From contig CP088295.1 in NCBI GenBank assembly GCA_024666565.1, forward strand, positions 1,612,001 to 1,676,000: 64,000 nucleotides of DNA. The letters are read 5' to 3'. The DNA comes from Svornostia abyssi (GTDB lineage: Bacteria; Actinomycetota; Thermoleophilia; Solirubrobacterales; Solirubrobacteraceae). The number at the start of each line of letters is the position of its first letter. Position 1 is the stretch's first letter. Positions 1 to 7,880 of this stretch are shown here, piece by piece. The position numbers were made by a program, and so were the translations under genes. The notes under the pieces are model-generated. The model was not told the origin of the DNA and searched no databases. It worked only from the letters and a program-made list of their open reading frames with translations.

Positions 1-382
1 CGCCCGTCCGGGCGGCGAGGTCATCGAGCGTCACGATGCCGATGAGCATCCCCTCGGTGAGGACGGGCAGGCGGCGGATGCCGTGCTCGACCATGAGCTG
101 CGCGGCGGCCTGGACGTCGTCGGAGGGACCGACCGCGATGACCGGCGACGACGCGTGTTCGCGGACCGGCTCGGCGGGATCCCGGCCTCCGGCCAGCACG
201 CTGACCGTGAGGTCACGGTCCGTGACGAGCCCGGTCACGGTCTCGCCGTCCGCGTCGACGAGGACGACGGACCCGACGCCCCGCTCGCGCATGAGCTCCG
301 CGACGTCGCGGACCGGCGCCGCCGCGGACGCGGTGACCACGGAGCGGGTCATGACCTCCCGGATCTCCATGGGACGGACCAT
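1..382 (-). CDS. Tandem CBS-domain protein, C-terminus cut by window edge
   Basis: The minus-strand frame reads without a stop from an ATG at 382 to the window edge (127 codons). CBS domain 1 begins at residue 10 (REVMTRSVVTASAAAPVRDV) and ends near GLVTDRDL. CBS domain 2 begins near residue 77 with SSPVIAVGPSDDVQAAA and includes HGIRRLPVL. CBS pairs bind adenosyl ligands and usually regulate a partner; stand-alone pairs like this one are common in actinobacteria. The start at 382 has GGAGG four bases upstream; a second in-frame ATG lies at 370. Divergent from the gene at 437. No partner domain is visible in the part seen. Confidence 0.85.
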   Translation of the reverse strand, partial: MVRPMEIREVMTRSVVTASAAAPVRDVAELMRERGVGSVVLVDADGETVTGLVTDRDLTVSVLAGGRDPAEPVREHASSPVIAVGPSDDVQAAAQLMVEHGIRRLPVLTEGMLIGIVTLDDLAARTG

Positions 383-436
383 ACGCCCTCCACCGGGCCC
401 CCGGGCGCGCATCGGCTCGCATAGACTGCGCCGCGC

Positions 437-656
437 ATGGCCGCCTCGCCCGGACCCTCGATGCTCGCCTGGAGGCATCGCTTCGAGCTGCTCATCCGCC
501 TGGCTTCGCCCGGGTTGGACCTGCTGCTGTCCGCGGGCGACCGCGTCTCCCGGCTCGGAGGCTCCGAGCCCCCCCGTCTATCTCCCGCCCGCGCCCGGCG
601 GCGCGCCGCCGCGCGGCGGCTCGAGTGCCGGCCGCACCACCCAGGACCCCAGCTGA
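437..656 (+). CDS. Small Pro/Gly-rich tailed protein of unknown function, one apparent frameshift
   Basis: An ATG at 437 sits 9 nt behind a TAGACT hexamer, the leaderless layout used widely in this window. The N-terminal frame reads a short amphipathic segment (LLIRLASPGLDLLLSAGDRV). After the C7 run at 569-575 the frame becomes Arg-rich. Taking one C out gives a coherent disordered tail (EPPVYLPPAPGGAPPRGG...) ending in a TGA that overlaps the ATG at 656. That yields 72 aa translationally coupled to the next gene. I do not recognise the family. The alternative is a single 371-aa fusion read from 437 through 1552, which I find less likely because residues 45-73 would be an Arg-rich linker. 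Confidence 0.55.
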
Positions 657-1552
657 TGGCCCAGCTCACGCCCGACGAGATCGCCGCCGAAGCGGCGCAG
701 CGGCCGCGCGCCGCGTACTTCGCCTTCGCTGCCGGCATCCTGTCGCTGCTCGGCGGGATCGGCTCGCTGCTCTTCAGCCAGTCGCTGCCGACCGATCCCG
801 AGAAGGTCGTCGACCTGCTGGAGTCGCTGCAGGCCCGCGTCGTGGAGAACACCGCGCCGCCGCGCAGCCTGAACGCCATCCAGGTCGAGTACCTGGGCGA
901 TCACCTGATCGGCTGGGTCGGCCCGACGTTCCTCACGGCGCTCGGCACGCTGCTGCTCATCGTGCCGCTCACGCTGGTCTTCCGGGCCACGCGCGCCCGC
1001 AAGGACGACCTGCGCCCGCTCGGCGGGATCATGCTCATGGTCGGCGCGATCACGTCGGCCATCGGGCTCTTCGGCTATGCGCTCGCCGTCGGGATCGACG
1101 CGCGGGACTTCACCGGCGCCAGCGCCGCGGACGCGCGGGACGTGCTGACGACGCAGGGCGCCACGGCCGCGCAGATCCTCGGCCTCATCGGGCGCTTCGC
1201 GCTGGCCCTCGGGCTCATCATCGTGTCGCTGAACGCCATGCGCACCGGCCTGTTCACCCGGTTCGTCGGGGTGCTCGGGATCATCGTCGGCGCCGCGGTG
1301 ATCATTCCCGTGCCGATCGACCAGATCAATCTGCTGCGCAGCTCGTGGCTCATCTTCGTCGGCCTGCTGCTGCTCGGGCGGATGCCCGGCGCGCACCGCG
1401 ATCCGCCGGCGTGGGGGCGCGGCGAGATGATCCCGTGGCCGACCCAGCAGGAGATCCGCGAGCGCCTCGAGGCCGAGCGCGCCATGGAGGCGGGCGACGA
1501 CGAGGGTGGGCCGGACGACACCCCGAAGCGCTCGCGCAAGCGCCGCAAGTAG
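656..1552 (+). CDS. Hypothetical polytopic membrane protein
   Basis: 298 aa from the ATG at 656, which overlaps the preceding TGA (TGATG). About six hydrophobic segments are visible: near AAYFAFAAGILSLLGGIGSLL, then a larger soluble loop with SLPTDPEKVVDLLESLQ, then LTALGTLLLIVPLTLV, GGIMLMVGAITSAIGLFGYA, FALALGLIIVSL, GVLGIIVGAAVIIPVP and WLIFVGLLLLG. The C-terminus is charged and ends in a Lys/Arg cluster (KRSRKRRK), expected to lie in the cytoplasm. No catalytic motif is visible. Conserved-membrane-protein style; function unknown. Possibly works with the small protein in front of it because the two are translationally coupled. Confidence 0.7.
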   Translation: MAQLTPDEIAAEAAQRPRAAYFAFAAGILSLLGGIGSLLFSQSLPTDPEKVVDLLESLQARVVENTAPPRSLNAIQVEYLGDHLIGWVGPTFLTALGTLLLIVPLTLVFRATRARKDDLRPLGGIMLMVGAITSAIGLFGYALAVGIDARDFTGASAADARDVLTTQGATAAQILGLIGRFALALGLIIVSLNAMRTGLFTRFVGVLGIIVGAAVIIPVPIDQINLLRSSWLIFVGLLLLGRMPGAHRDPPAWGRGEMIPWPTQQEIRERLEAERAMEAGDDEGGPDDTPKRSRKRRK

Positions 1553-1621
1553 CGTCGCTGCAACCCCCTCCCGCGATACCGTCCCGTACGGGTCGTATTC
1601 GCGAGTGAGAGGACAGTGGAA

Positions 1622-3597
1622 ATGCCTGGCGCCGGAACCGAGGAGCAGCTCGCACAGCGGCTCGAGGAGCTGTTGTCCGTCGAGCGGTTCGCCCCGCCGG
1701 CGGCGTTCACCGACCACGCGCTGATCCCGGACGGCTCGGCCCATGCCGCGGCCGCTGCGGAGCCGGCCGCGTGGTGGGCCGAGCAGGCGAAGGCGCTGTC
1801 CTGGTTTCGTGAGCCGACGATCGTCCTCGACGACCAGGACCCGCCGTTCTACCGCTGGTTCGTCGACGGCACGATCAACGCGTCGCACGTGTGCGTGGAC
1901 CGCCACGTCGAAGCGGGGCACGGCGACCGCGTGGCGTTTCACTGGTACGGGGAGGAGGGCGAGTCGCGCGACATCACGTACGCCGACCTGCACCGCGACG
2001 TCCAGCGGATGGCCAATGCGCTGAAGGCGCGGGGGGATCGGCCGCGGTGACGTCGTCGGGATCTTCCTGCCGATGATCCCCGAGGTCGTCGTCGCGATGC
2101 TCGCGTGCGCGCGGATCGGGGCGCCGCACAACGTCGTCTTCGGCGGGTTCTCAGCGGAGTCCGTGCGCGAGCGCATGGAGTTCAGCGACGCGAAGGCGCT
2201 CATCACCGTCGACGCTGCGCGGCGCAAGGGCAAGACCGCGCCCGTGAAGGCGTCCGTCGACGCGGTCATGGGCGACCTGCCCGCGCTCGACACGATCTTC
2301 GTCGTGCAGCACGGCGGCGGCGACACGCCGATGACCGACGGCCGTGATGTCTGGGTGCACGAGGCGATGGCGGCCGCGCCCGCCGAGTGCCCGCCGGAGG
2401 AGCTGCCGGCCGAGCACCCGCTGTTCATCCTGTACTCGAGCGGCTCGACGGCGAAGCCGAAGGGCATCCTGCACACCACCGGCGGCTACCTGACGGGCGC
2501 GGCGTGGACGCACAAGTACGTCTTCGACCTGAAGCCCGAGGAGGACGTCTGGTTCTGCTCGGCCGACGTCGGGTGGATCACCGGCCACTCGTACATCGTC
2601 TACGGGCCGCTCGCCAACGGCGTGACCTCGGTGATGTACGAGGGCGCGCCGGACTACCCGCATAAGGGCATCTGGTGGGAGCTGTGCGAGAAGAGCGGGG
2701 CGACGGTCTTCTACACCGCCCCGACCGCGATCCGCGCGTGCATGAAGTGGGGCTCCGAGTTCCCGGCGGCGCACGACCTGTCGAAGCTCCGGCTGCTCGG
2801 CACGGTCGGTGAGCCCATCAATCCCAAGGCGTGGCTCTGGTACCACGAGGTCATCGGCGGCGGGCGCTGCCCGATCGTCGACACGTGGTGGCAGACCGAG
2901 ACCGGCCACATCATGATCACGACGCTCCCCGGCGCCCAGGACGCCAAGCCGGGGAAGGCGGGCACGCCGCTGCCGGGCATCGACGCGGCGGTGGTCGACG
3001 AGGACGGCAACGAGGTCCCGCGCGGCTCCCAGGGGCTGCTCGTGCTGCGCCGCCCGTGGCCGGGCATGCTGCGCACGCTCTACCGCGACGACGACCGGTA
3101 CGTCGACACGTACTGGTCGCGGCTGGGCAAGGAGACCTACGTCGTCGGCGACGCCGCGAAGATGGACGACGAGGGCTACGTGTCGGTCATCGGGCGCATC
3201 GACGACGTGCTCAACGTGTCCGGCCACCGGATGTCGACGGCGGAGATCGAGTCGGCGATCGTCTCGCACGAGGTCGTCGCCGAGGCGGCGGTCATCGGCC
3301 AGGCCGACGAGGACACCGGCCAGTCGGTCGCGGCGTTCGTGATCCTGCAGGGCGACCTCGAGGGCGACGAGGAGCTGGAGGCCGCGATCCGCGAGCACGT
3401 CGCGCAGCGGATCGGCAAGCTCGCCCGGCCGAAGCGGATCATCTGGACCGAGGACCTGCCGAAGACGCGCTCCGGCAAGATCATGCGCCCGGCTGCTGCG
3501 TGACATCGCCGAGGGGCGGGCGCTCGGTGACGTCACGACGCTCCGCGACCCGGGGGTCATGGAGGAGCTGCAGAAGCAGGTCGCCACGGAGCCGTAG
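1622..3597 (+). CDS. acs: Acetyl-CoA synthetase, two apparent single-base frameshifts
   Basis: AMP-forming acetate:CoA ligase, converting acetate, ATP and CoA to acetyl-CoA in the cytosol. Starts at ATG 1622 (AGAGGA upstream). The N-terminal acs domain has PPFYRWFVDGTINASHVCVD. The adenylation core has YSSGSTAKPKG (A3), DTWWQTETGH (A5) and VSGHRMSTAEIES. The C-terminal lysine motif is SGKIMRR. Two single-base insertions break the frame: G6 at 2031-2036, after which ARGIGRGDVVGIFLPMIPE is expected, and GCCCGGC at 3487-3493, after which RRLLRDIAEGRALGDVTTLRD is expected. Corrected length is 657 aa, normal for Acs, ending at TAG 3595-3597. The regulatory acetylatable lysine is present. Either a pseudogene or, more likely, uncorrected sequence errors. 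Confidence 0.85.
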
Positions 3598-3600
3598 AGC

Positions 3601-3642
3601 CGCGCGCGGCGGGCGCCTTCCAGCCGGCGCCCGCCGCGCGCG
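3601..3642 (+). terminator. Perfect 17-bp hairpin after acs
   Basis: A 17-bp perfect stem (3601-3617 with 3626-3642) and 8-nt loop start 3 nt after the acs stop. There is no U-tract, which is usual for GC-rich actinobacterial terminators. Probably ends acs transcription. Confidence 0.7.
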
Positions 3643-3789
3643 TGCTCCCGTTCCTGCCCACCCGGGGGACACCCCTGCCAGGGCGTTTCGGTGCGGAACA
3701 CCGTGTCCCAGGTCGTCGCGCGCCGGGCAGCCTATCGGACACGCTCGCGTGTCAGTCGGGAGGGTCTATCCCGACCGGCGCAGTAGGTG

Positions 3790-3805
3790 TTAGGGTTTCC
3801 TAACT
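3790..3805 (+). promoter_or_regulatory. Palindromic operator candidate overlapping -10 and start codon
   Basis: GTTAGGGTTTCCTAAC is a perfect 6-bp inverted repeat with a 4-nt spacer. It directly abuts the ATG at 3806 and contains the hexamer TAGGGT (3791-3796) that would be the -10 of a leaderless gene. A dimeric repressor bound here would block both transcription and the start site. The half-site TTAGG/CCTAA resembles DtxR-family boxes, but the spacing does not fit the classical 19-bp iron box. Confidence 0.5.
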
Positions 3806-4459
3806 ATGGACCCGATCAAGCCGACCTCCTTCGCGGCGCTCGCCGGTGCCGCGTGTCCCGGCCACGCCGAGCTCGCCGTGGCGATGACCGCCGAGATCGC
3901 CCACGTCGACGGTCCGGCGGTCGACGCGCAGCTGGACCTGCTCGCGCTCGAACTGGCGGGCGCACGGTCCCTGGCGCCGGCCGGTCAGCTCGCCGAGCTC
4001 ACGGACATCATGCGCGCGTTCGCCGCCGTCGAACCGCACGTCGGCTCGCGGGACCTGCGCATCGATCGGGTCCTGCACGTATGCGAGGGGCATCCGCTCA
4101 CGCTGGCCACGATTGCGGTGGACGCCGCCCGGCGCGCAGGGCTCGACGTCGGCATCATCGGCGACGGGCACACCCACGTCGTGGCGCACCGGCAGCTCGA
4201 GCAGCCCCTGGCGGTCGACCTCGGCTCGGCGTCCCGCGGCCCGCGCGTGCGCACCGTCGACGCGGACGCGATGAGCTGGCGCTGTGCCCATCAGGTCTGC
4301 TTCACGATGCTCGGCGAGCTCGTCTCCCGTGCGGTGCGCGGCGGCGACATCGGCCTGGCGATCCGCGCGGCCGAGCTGCGGCTGGAGCTCCCGCTCGGAG
4401 ACGGGGTGCGGGGCTGTCAAGAGGGCGCCCTCGCCCGGCTGCGCGCCCGCTTGAACTGA
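3806..4459 (+). CDS. SirB1-type transglutaminase-like protein
   Basis: 217 aa. The central segment (IDRVLHVCEGHPLTLATIAV, then AARRAGLDVGIIGDGHTHVVAH and PLAVDLGSAS) matches the pattern of the SirB1_N/Transglut_core2 family, in which a transglutaminase-like fold precedes TPR-like helices. The catalytic Cys/His/Asp triad of true transglutaminases is not obvious, so it is probably non-catalytic, as in other SirB1 proteins. The C-terminal part (MSWRCAHQVCFTMLGELVSRA...GDIGLAIRAAELRLEL) is helical and repeat-like. Start chosen at ATG 3806 because TAGGGT lies 9 nt upstream and no Shine-Dalgarno is present. Stands alone between acs and thyX. Biochemical role unknown. Confidence 0.65.
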   Translation: MDPIKPTSFAALAGAACPGHAELAVAMTAEIAHVDGPAVDAQLDLLALELAGARSLAPAGQLAELTDIMRAFAAVEPHVGSRDLRIDRVLHVCEGHPLTLATIAVDAARRAGLDVGIIGDGHTHVVAHRQLEQPLAVDLGSASRGPRVRTVDADAMSWRCAHQVCFTMLGELVSRAVRGGDIGLAIRAAELRLELPLGDGVRGCQEGALARLRARLN

Positions 4460-4500
4460 CACGACGAGGTCTGTCGCGCGATCGCGCTAGCGTTGCCGCG

Positions 4501-5469
4501 ATGGGCTACGCATGCACGGTTCTGGCGGACTCGGTCTCACCCGCGGGTGCCCGCATCACGACGTTCGAGGTGACGTTCCCGCGTCTCGTGCTGGCGGAGT
4601 TCAACACGCACCGGGTCTTCTCCCGCAACTCCGCGAGCTCCCGCGCGATCCCGGTCGCCACGCAGCTGCGCCGCGTCCTCGAGGCCCCGTACGTCCCGGC
4701 GGAGTTCGGCACGAACCAGCCCGGCATGCAGGCGGGGCCGAACCTCGCCGGCGAGCGCCACGAGCGCGCGCGGCAGGAGTGGCTGGCGGCGCGTGACGCG
4801 GCCGTCGGCCACGTGATCGGCCTGATCGCCGAACCGGGCACCGCGCCCGCCGGCGCGTCGACCGCCGAGCTGCTGGAACTCGTCGAGCAGCTCCGCGCGC
4901 GGATCGCCGCCAAGGACATCCCGGACGCCTGGCTGAACGTGCACAAGCAGCTCGCCAACCGGCTGCTCGAGCCGTTCATGTGGCACACGCTCATCGTCAC
5001 CTCGACGGAGTGGGAGAACTTCTTCCACCTGCGCGCGCACCCGGACGCGCAGCCGGAGATCCAGGAGATCGCCGAGCGGATGCGCGCGGCGTACGAGGCG
5101 TCGACGCCGCGCGAGGTCGCCGAGGGCGCGTGGCACCTCCCGCTCGTCGGCGAGTACGGCGGCGACCCGGCCGCGGACGCCGCGCTGAGCGGCGACGAGC
5201 TGCTGAAGGTCGCCGTGGGGCGCTGCGCGCGCGTGAGTTACCTGACCCACGGCGGCACGCGCGACCCGTCGGCGGACATCACGCTCCACGACCGCCTGCT
5301 CGAGAGCGCGCACCTGTCGCCGTTCGAGCATCCGGCGCGGCCGATGACCGAGGCCGAACTCGCCGAGAGCGCGTGGTCGGGCAACTTCCGCGGCTGGCAC
5401 CCGTACCGCAAGGACATCCCGCACGAGTGGGACGCCCTGGGCGCCGAGCCGCTCGTTACTTCGGGCTGA
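4501..5469 (+). CDS. thyX: Flavin-dependent thymidylate synthase
   Basis: Makes dTMP from dUMP using methylene-tetrahydrofolate, FAD and NADPH. 322 aa from ATG 4501, which follows TAGCGT by 7 nt (leaderless pattern). The signature RHRxxSxNxxSxR appears as THRVFSRNSASSR near residue 36, with the first Arg replaced by Thr. Downstream are MWHTLIVTSTEWENFFHLRA, RCARVSYLTHGG and HLSPFEHPARP, all typical of ThyX. It is longer than the classic ~220-250 aa enzymes and belongs to the long, phage-like ThyX form. The 3' end overlaps the convergent cupredoxin gene by 14 nt. Confidence 0.85.
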   Translation: MGYACTVLADSVSPAGARITTFEVTFPRLVLAEFNTHRVFSRNSASSRAIPVATQLRRVLEAPYVPAEFGTNQPGMQAGPNLAGERHERARQEWLAARDAAVGHVIGLIAEPGTAPAGASTAELLELVEQLRARIAAKDIPDAWLNVHKQLANRLLEPFMWHTLIVTSTEWENFFHLRAHPDAQPEIQEIAERMRAAYEASTPREVAEGAWHLPLVGEYGGDPAADAALSGDELLKVAVGRCARVSYLTHGGTRDPSADITLHDRLLESAHLSPFEHPARPMTEAELAESAWSGNFRGWHPYRKDIPHEWDALGAEPLVTSG

Positions 5470-5914
5470 CCTGCAGGCTGCCGATCTGCACGGCGCTGCC
5501 GTGCAGTTCGATCTCGAAGATGCCCTCGAGGTTCGCGTCGATGTTGAACACCGCGGGCTCGCCGGGGCCGACGGGCTTCTCGATGTCGTAGCCGTGGAGG
5601 TGAACCTCCTCGGGGGCGTCCGCGGTCACGCGGATGCGGATCTCGTCGCCGCGCTCGGCCTCGATCTCCTGCACCCCGCCGACGGGCTGACCGCCCTTGA
5701 CCGTGATGGTGGAGGTCTCGGGCCCGGGCGTCGTCGTCGACCGGACGGTGGTGGCGACGGCGGTCGCGGGCGTCGTGGTGGTGCGTTCGGCGGTCGTCGC
5801 CGTCGTGGTCGTCGAGGAGGTGGTCTCCTCGTCGGCCGGTCGCAGCGCGACGAAGGCGAGGACGGCGGCCACGAAACCGACGGCGATGATGGCGATGCGA
5901 TTGCCTGCGCTCAC
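5456..5914 (-). CDS. Membrane-anchored cupredoxin-like protein
   Basis: 152 aa. Residues 5-25 form one membrane anchor or uncleaved signal (IAIIAVGFVAAVLAFVAL). A Thr-rich linker follows (ETTSSTTTTATTAERTTTT). The C-terminal domain (EIEAERGDEIRIRVTADAPEEVHLHGYDI...FNIDANLEGIFEIELHGS) has the beta-sandwich pattern of cupredoxin_1/EfeO-type domains, with a conserved HLHGYD histidine pair but no clear Cys ligand, so copper binding is uncertain. Start is the GTG at 5914, with TACCCT 7 nt upstream; the intervening bases also contain GGAGGG. Likely a secreted, cell-surface-tethered domain. Confidence 0.75.
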   Translation of the reverse strand: MSAGNRIAIIAVGFVAAVLAFVALRPADEETTSSTTTTATTAERTTTTPATAVATTVRSTTTPGPETSTITVKGGQPVGGVQEIEAERGDEIRIRVTADAPEEVHLHGYDIEKPVGPGEPAVFNIDANLEGIFEIELHGSAVQIGSLQVSPK

Positions 5915-5975
5915 CCCTCCGAGGGTAGTGGCCGCGGGGGGACCCTGCGGCCCCCCGCTGTGCCTGCGGGCGTCC

Positions 5976-6215
5976 TTATGCGCCCGTCGGATGGGCGCCG
6001 TGGCCCATGTGCACGCCCAGGCCGTCGAGCAGCCGGGGGATCTCCATCAGCGCGGCCACGCCCACGAGGACGTAGACGATGTCGGTCACGGTGCCGGTCC
6101 CGAAGATCTCGGTCACGACATTGGTGTCGAAGAGGGCGATCATCGCCCAGTTCAGACCTCCGACGATGAGCAGGAGCACGAACAGCGGCTCCACTCGGCG
6201 AATCATGTCCATCAC
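5976..6215 (-). CDS. DUF378 small membrane protein
   Basis: 79 aa. Two hydrophobic helices: VEPLFVLLLIVGGLNWAMIA and VTDIVYVLVGVAALMEIPRL, with the GGLNW motif typical of DUF378 (YuzA-like) proteins. An AGGAGAG ribosome-binding site lies just ahead of the start. The C-terminal tail is His/Gly-rich (HMGHGAH). Found widely in bacteria; function unknown. Confidence 0.8.
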   Translation of the reverse strand: MMDMIRRVEPLFVLLLIVGGLNWAMIALFDTNVVTEIFGTGTVTDIVYVLVGVAALMEIPRLLDGLGVHMGHGAHPTGA

Positions 6216-6283
6216 GTCTCTCCTTTGCTGACGCGACAGGTTGTTGCAAACGACACGAGAGATACGCCGGGTGGGACGGGTGG

Positions 6284-6499
6284 TTACACGTCCTGCTTCG
6301 CGCCCGCGGCGCCGGGGTTTCCGGTGGCCTGACCCGGGTCGCCGTCGGGGTTCTCGGGCGCGTCGTCGCCGCTGCCGCGGTCGGGCGCGCCGCCGGGAGA
6401 CGTCCCGGGCTGGTTCTCTTCCGGGTAACCCTGCCCGACATCCTTGCCGCGGGGGTCCTCGGTGTCCTCGTTGGGTGCGGGCTGCTTGCGTTCGTCCAT
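6284..6499 (-). CDS. Small acidic intrinsically disordered protein
   Basis: 71 aa, almost all Gly, Pro, Asp, Glu, Asn and Gln (DPRGKDVGQGYPEENQPG, then repeated GDDAPENPDGDPGQ). No hydrophobic core, no Cys. The composition is biased in a protein-like way and codon third positions are GC-rich in this frame, which is why I accept it. Its ATG (6499-6497) overlaps the plus-strand ATG at 6498 (CATG), so the two divergent starts cannot both be used efficiently. Function unknown. Confidence 0.55.
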   Translation of the reverse strand: MDERKQPAPNEDTEDPRGKDVGQGYPEENQPGTSPGGAPDRGSGDDAPENPDGDPGQATGNPGAAGAKQDV

Positions 6500-7849
6500 G
6501 TTCTGGTCTCTACCCCGTCTCCTGCCCGTGTACGCCGTGCTGCTCGCGGCGGTGTCGCTGCTCGTCCTCCCGGCCGCGCCGACCTACGACCCGTGGGCCT
6601 GGCTCATCTGGGGGCGTGAGGTCTGGTCGCTGGACCTGAGCACGGCCGAGGGGCCGGCGTTCAAGCCGCTGCCCGTGGCCGTGTGCGCGCTGCTGGCGCC
6701 GCTCGGGGATGGGGCGCCGGTGGCGTGGGTGGTCGTCGCGCGTGCGGGCGCGGTGGCGGCGGTGTTGCTCGCGGGCGTGGTGGCGTGGCGCCTGGCGGGG
6801 GGTGTGACCCGAAGCGTGAGAGATCCGCACGTTTCGGGTCACACCCCCTGCTCGCGGCGGCCCTCGCGGGCGCGGCGGTGGTCCTGACGGCCGGGTTCGT
6901 CCGCCTGTCGGCGGCGGGAAGCTCGGAGGGCCTGCTGCTCGCCTTCGCACTGGGCGCGCTGCTGGCCGGGCTCGACCGCCGCTGGCGCCTCGTCCTCGTG
7001 CTCCTCGCGGCGTGTTGCCTGTTGCGCGTCGAGGCGTGGCCCTTCGCGCTCGTCGCGGTGGCGCTGCGCTGGCGGGTGGCGCCGCCCCGCGAGCGCGTGG
7101 TGCTGGCCGCGGGCGTCATCACCGTCCCGGCGCTGTGGTTCGGCCCGGAGTGGCTGGGCTCCGGCGACCCGATGCGCTCGGGCGACCGTGCCCGCGTGCC
7201 GAACCCCGGCCAGCCCGCGCTGGCCGACGTGCCCGCGTGGGCGTCGGCGCGCGACGCCGCGCTGCTGGTCTTCTGGCCCGTCCTGCTCGGACTGGTGGTC
7301 CTGCGTCGCGACCCGCGGGCGCTCGCGCCGGCGGCCATCGGGCTCGCATGGGTCGCGCTCGTGGCCGTCATGGCGCAGGCCGGGTTCTCCGGGGAGGCGC
7401 GGTACGCGATGCCGGGCGTCGCGCTCATCGCGGTGAGCGGCGCCGTGGGGATCGCGCGCCTCGGTCCTGCGGGTGCGGCGGCGGTCGCGGCCTGTGTCGC
7501 GGTGGCCGCCGTGCCGCGGGTCGAGGGCCTCGCCCGCGACCACGAGGCGCTGCGCTACCAGGCGCGGATGCAGGCCGATCTCGCCCGCGCGATCGCCGCG
7601 GCCGGGGGGCCTGATGCCCTCGTACGCTGCGGCCGGCCGGTCACCGGGCCCTACCGAGGGACGCTCGTCGCCTGGCATCTCAGGGTGGAGAAGTCGACGG
7701 TCGGCTTCCCGCCGGAGTCCGGTGGCGTCGTGCTCGCGTCCGCGTTGACCCGTGGCGCGCCCGTGGAGCCCGGCATCGCGCTGCAGGCGACGACGGTCCG
7801 GGCGGGAACGTGGCGCATCGAGACGCGCTGCTCCGGGCACACCGCATGA
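6498..7849 (+). pseudogene. Glycosyltransferase-like polytopic membrane protein interrupted by a palindromic element
   Basis: The 5' frame reads YAVLLAAVSLLVLPAAPTYD, then PWAWLIWGREVWSLD and GPAFKPLPV, the N-terminus of an actinobacterial GT-C-like (mannosyltransferase-like) membrane protein. After 6797 the frame runs into a 51-bp inverted repeat. The rest of the protein (LLAAALAGAAVVLTAGFVRL... EGLLLAFALGALLAGLDRRW... YAMPGVALIAVSGAVGIARL) continues in a frame shifted by +2, up to the stop at 7849. Removing about 50 bp would restore one protein of roughly 433 aa. The true start may be the GTG at 6528. If the sequence is right, the gene is broken, or makes two pieces. Confidence 0.6.
6798..6848. 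repeat. 51-bp palindromic element inside a coding region
   Basis: Arms 6798-6818 and 6828-6848 match in 20 of 21 positions around a 9-nt loop. The core of each arm is GTGTGACCCGAA / TTCGGGTCACAC. It sits exactly where the reading frame of the membrane gene 6498-7849 breaks, so it looks like an inserted REP-like palindrome rather than native coding sequence. Confidence 0.7.
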
Positions 7850-7880
7850 ATTAGGCAACCCGAATACACTGCCGCGCGCC

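Noticed and set aside
3784..3805. Classical 19-bp IdeR/DtxR iron box
   Set aside because: Half-sites are similar but spacing is 4, not 9; reported only as a palindrome.
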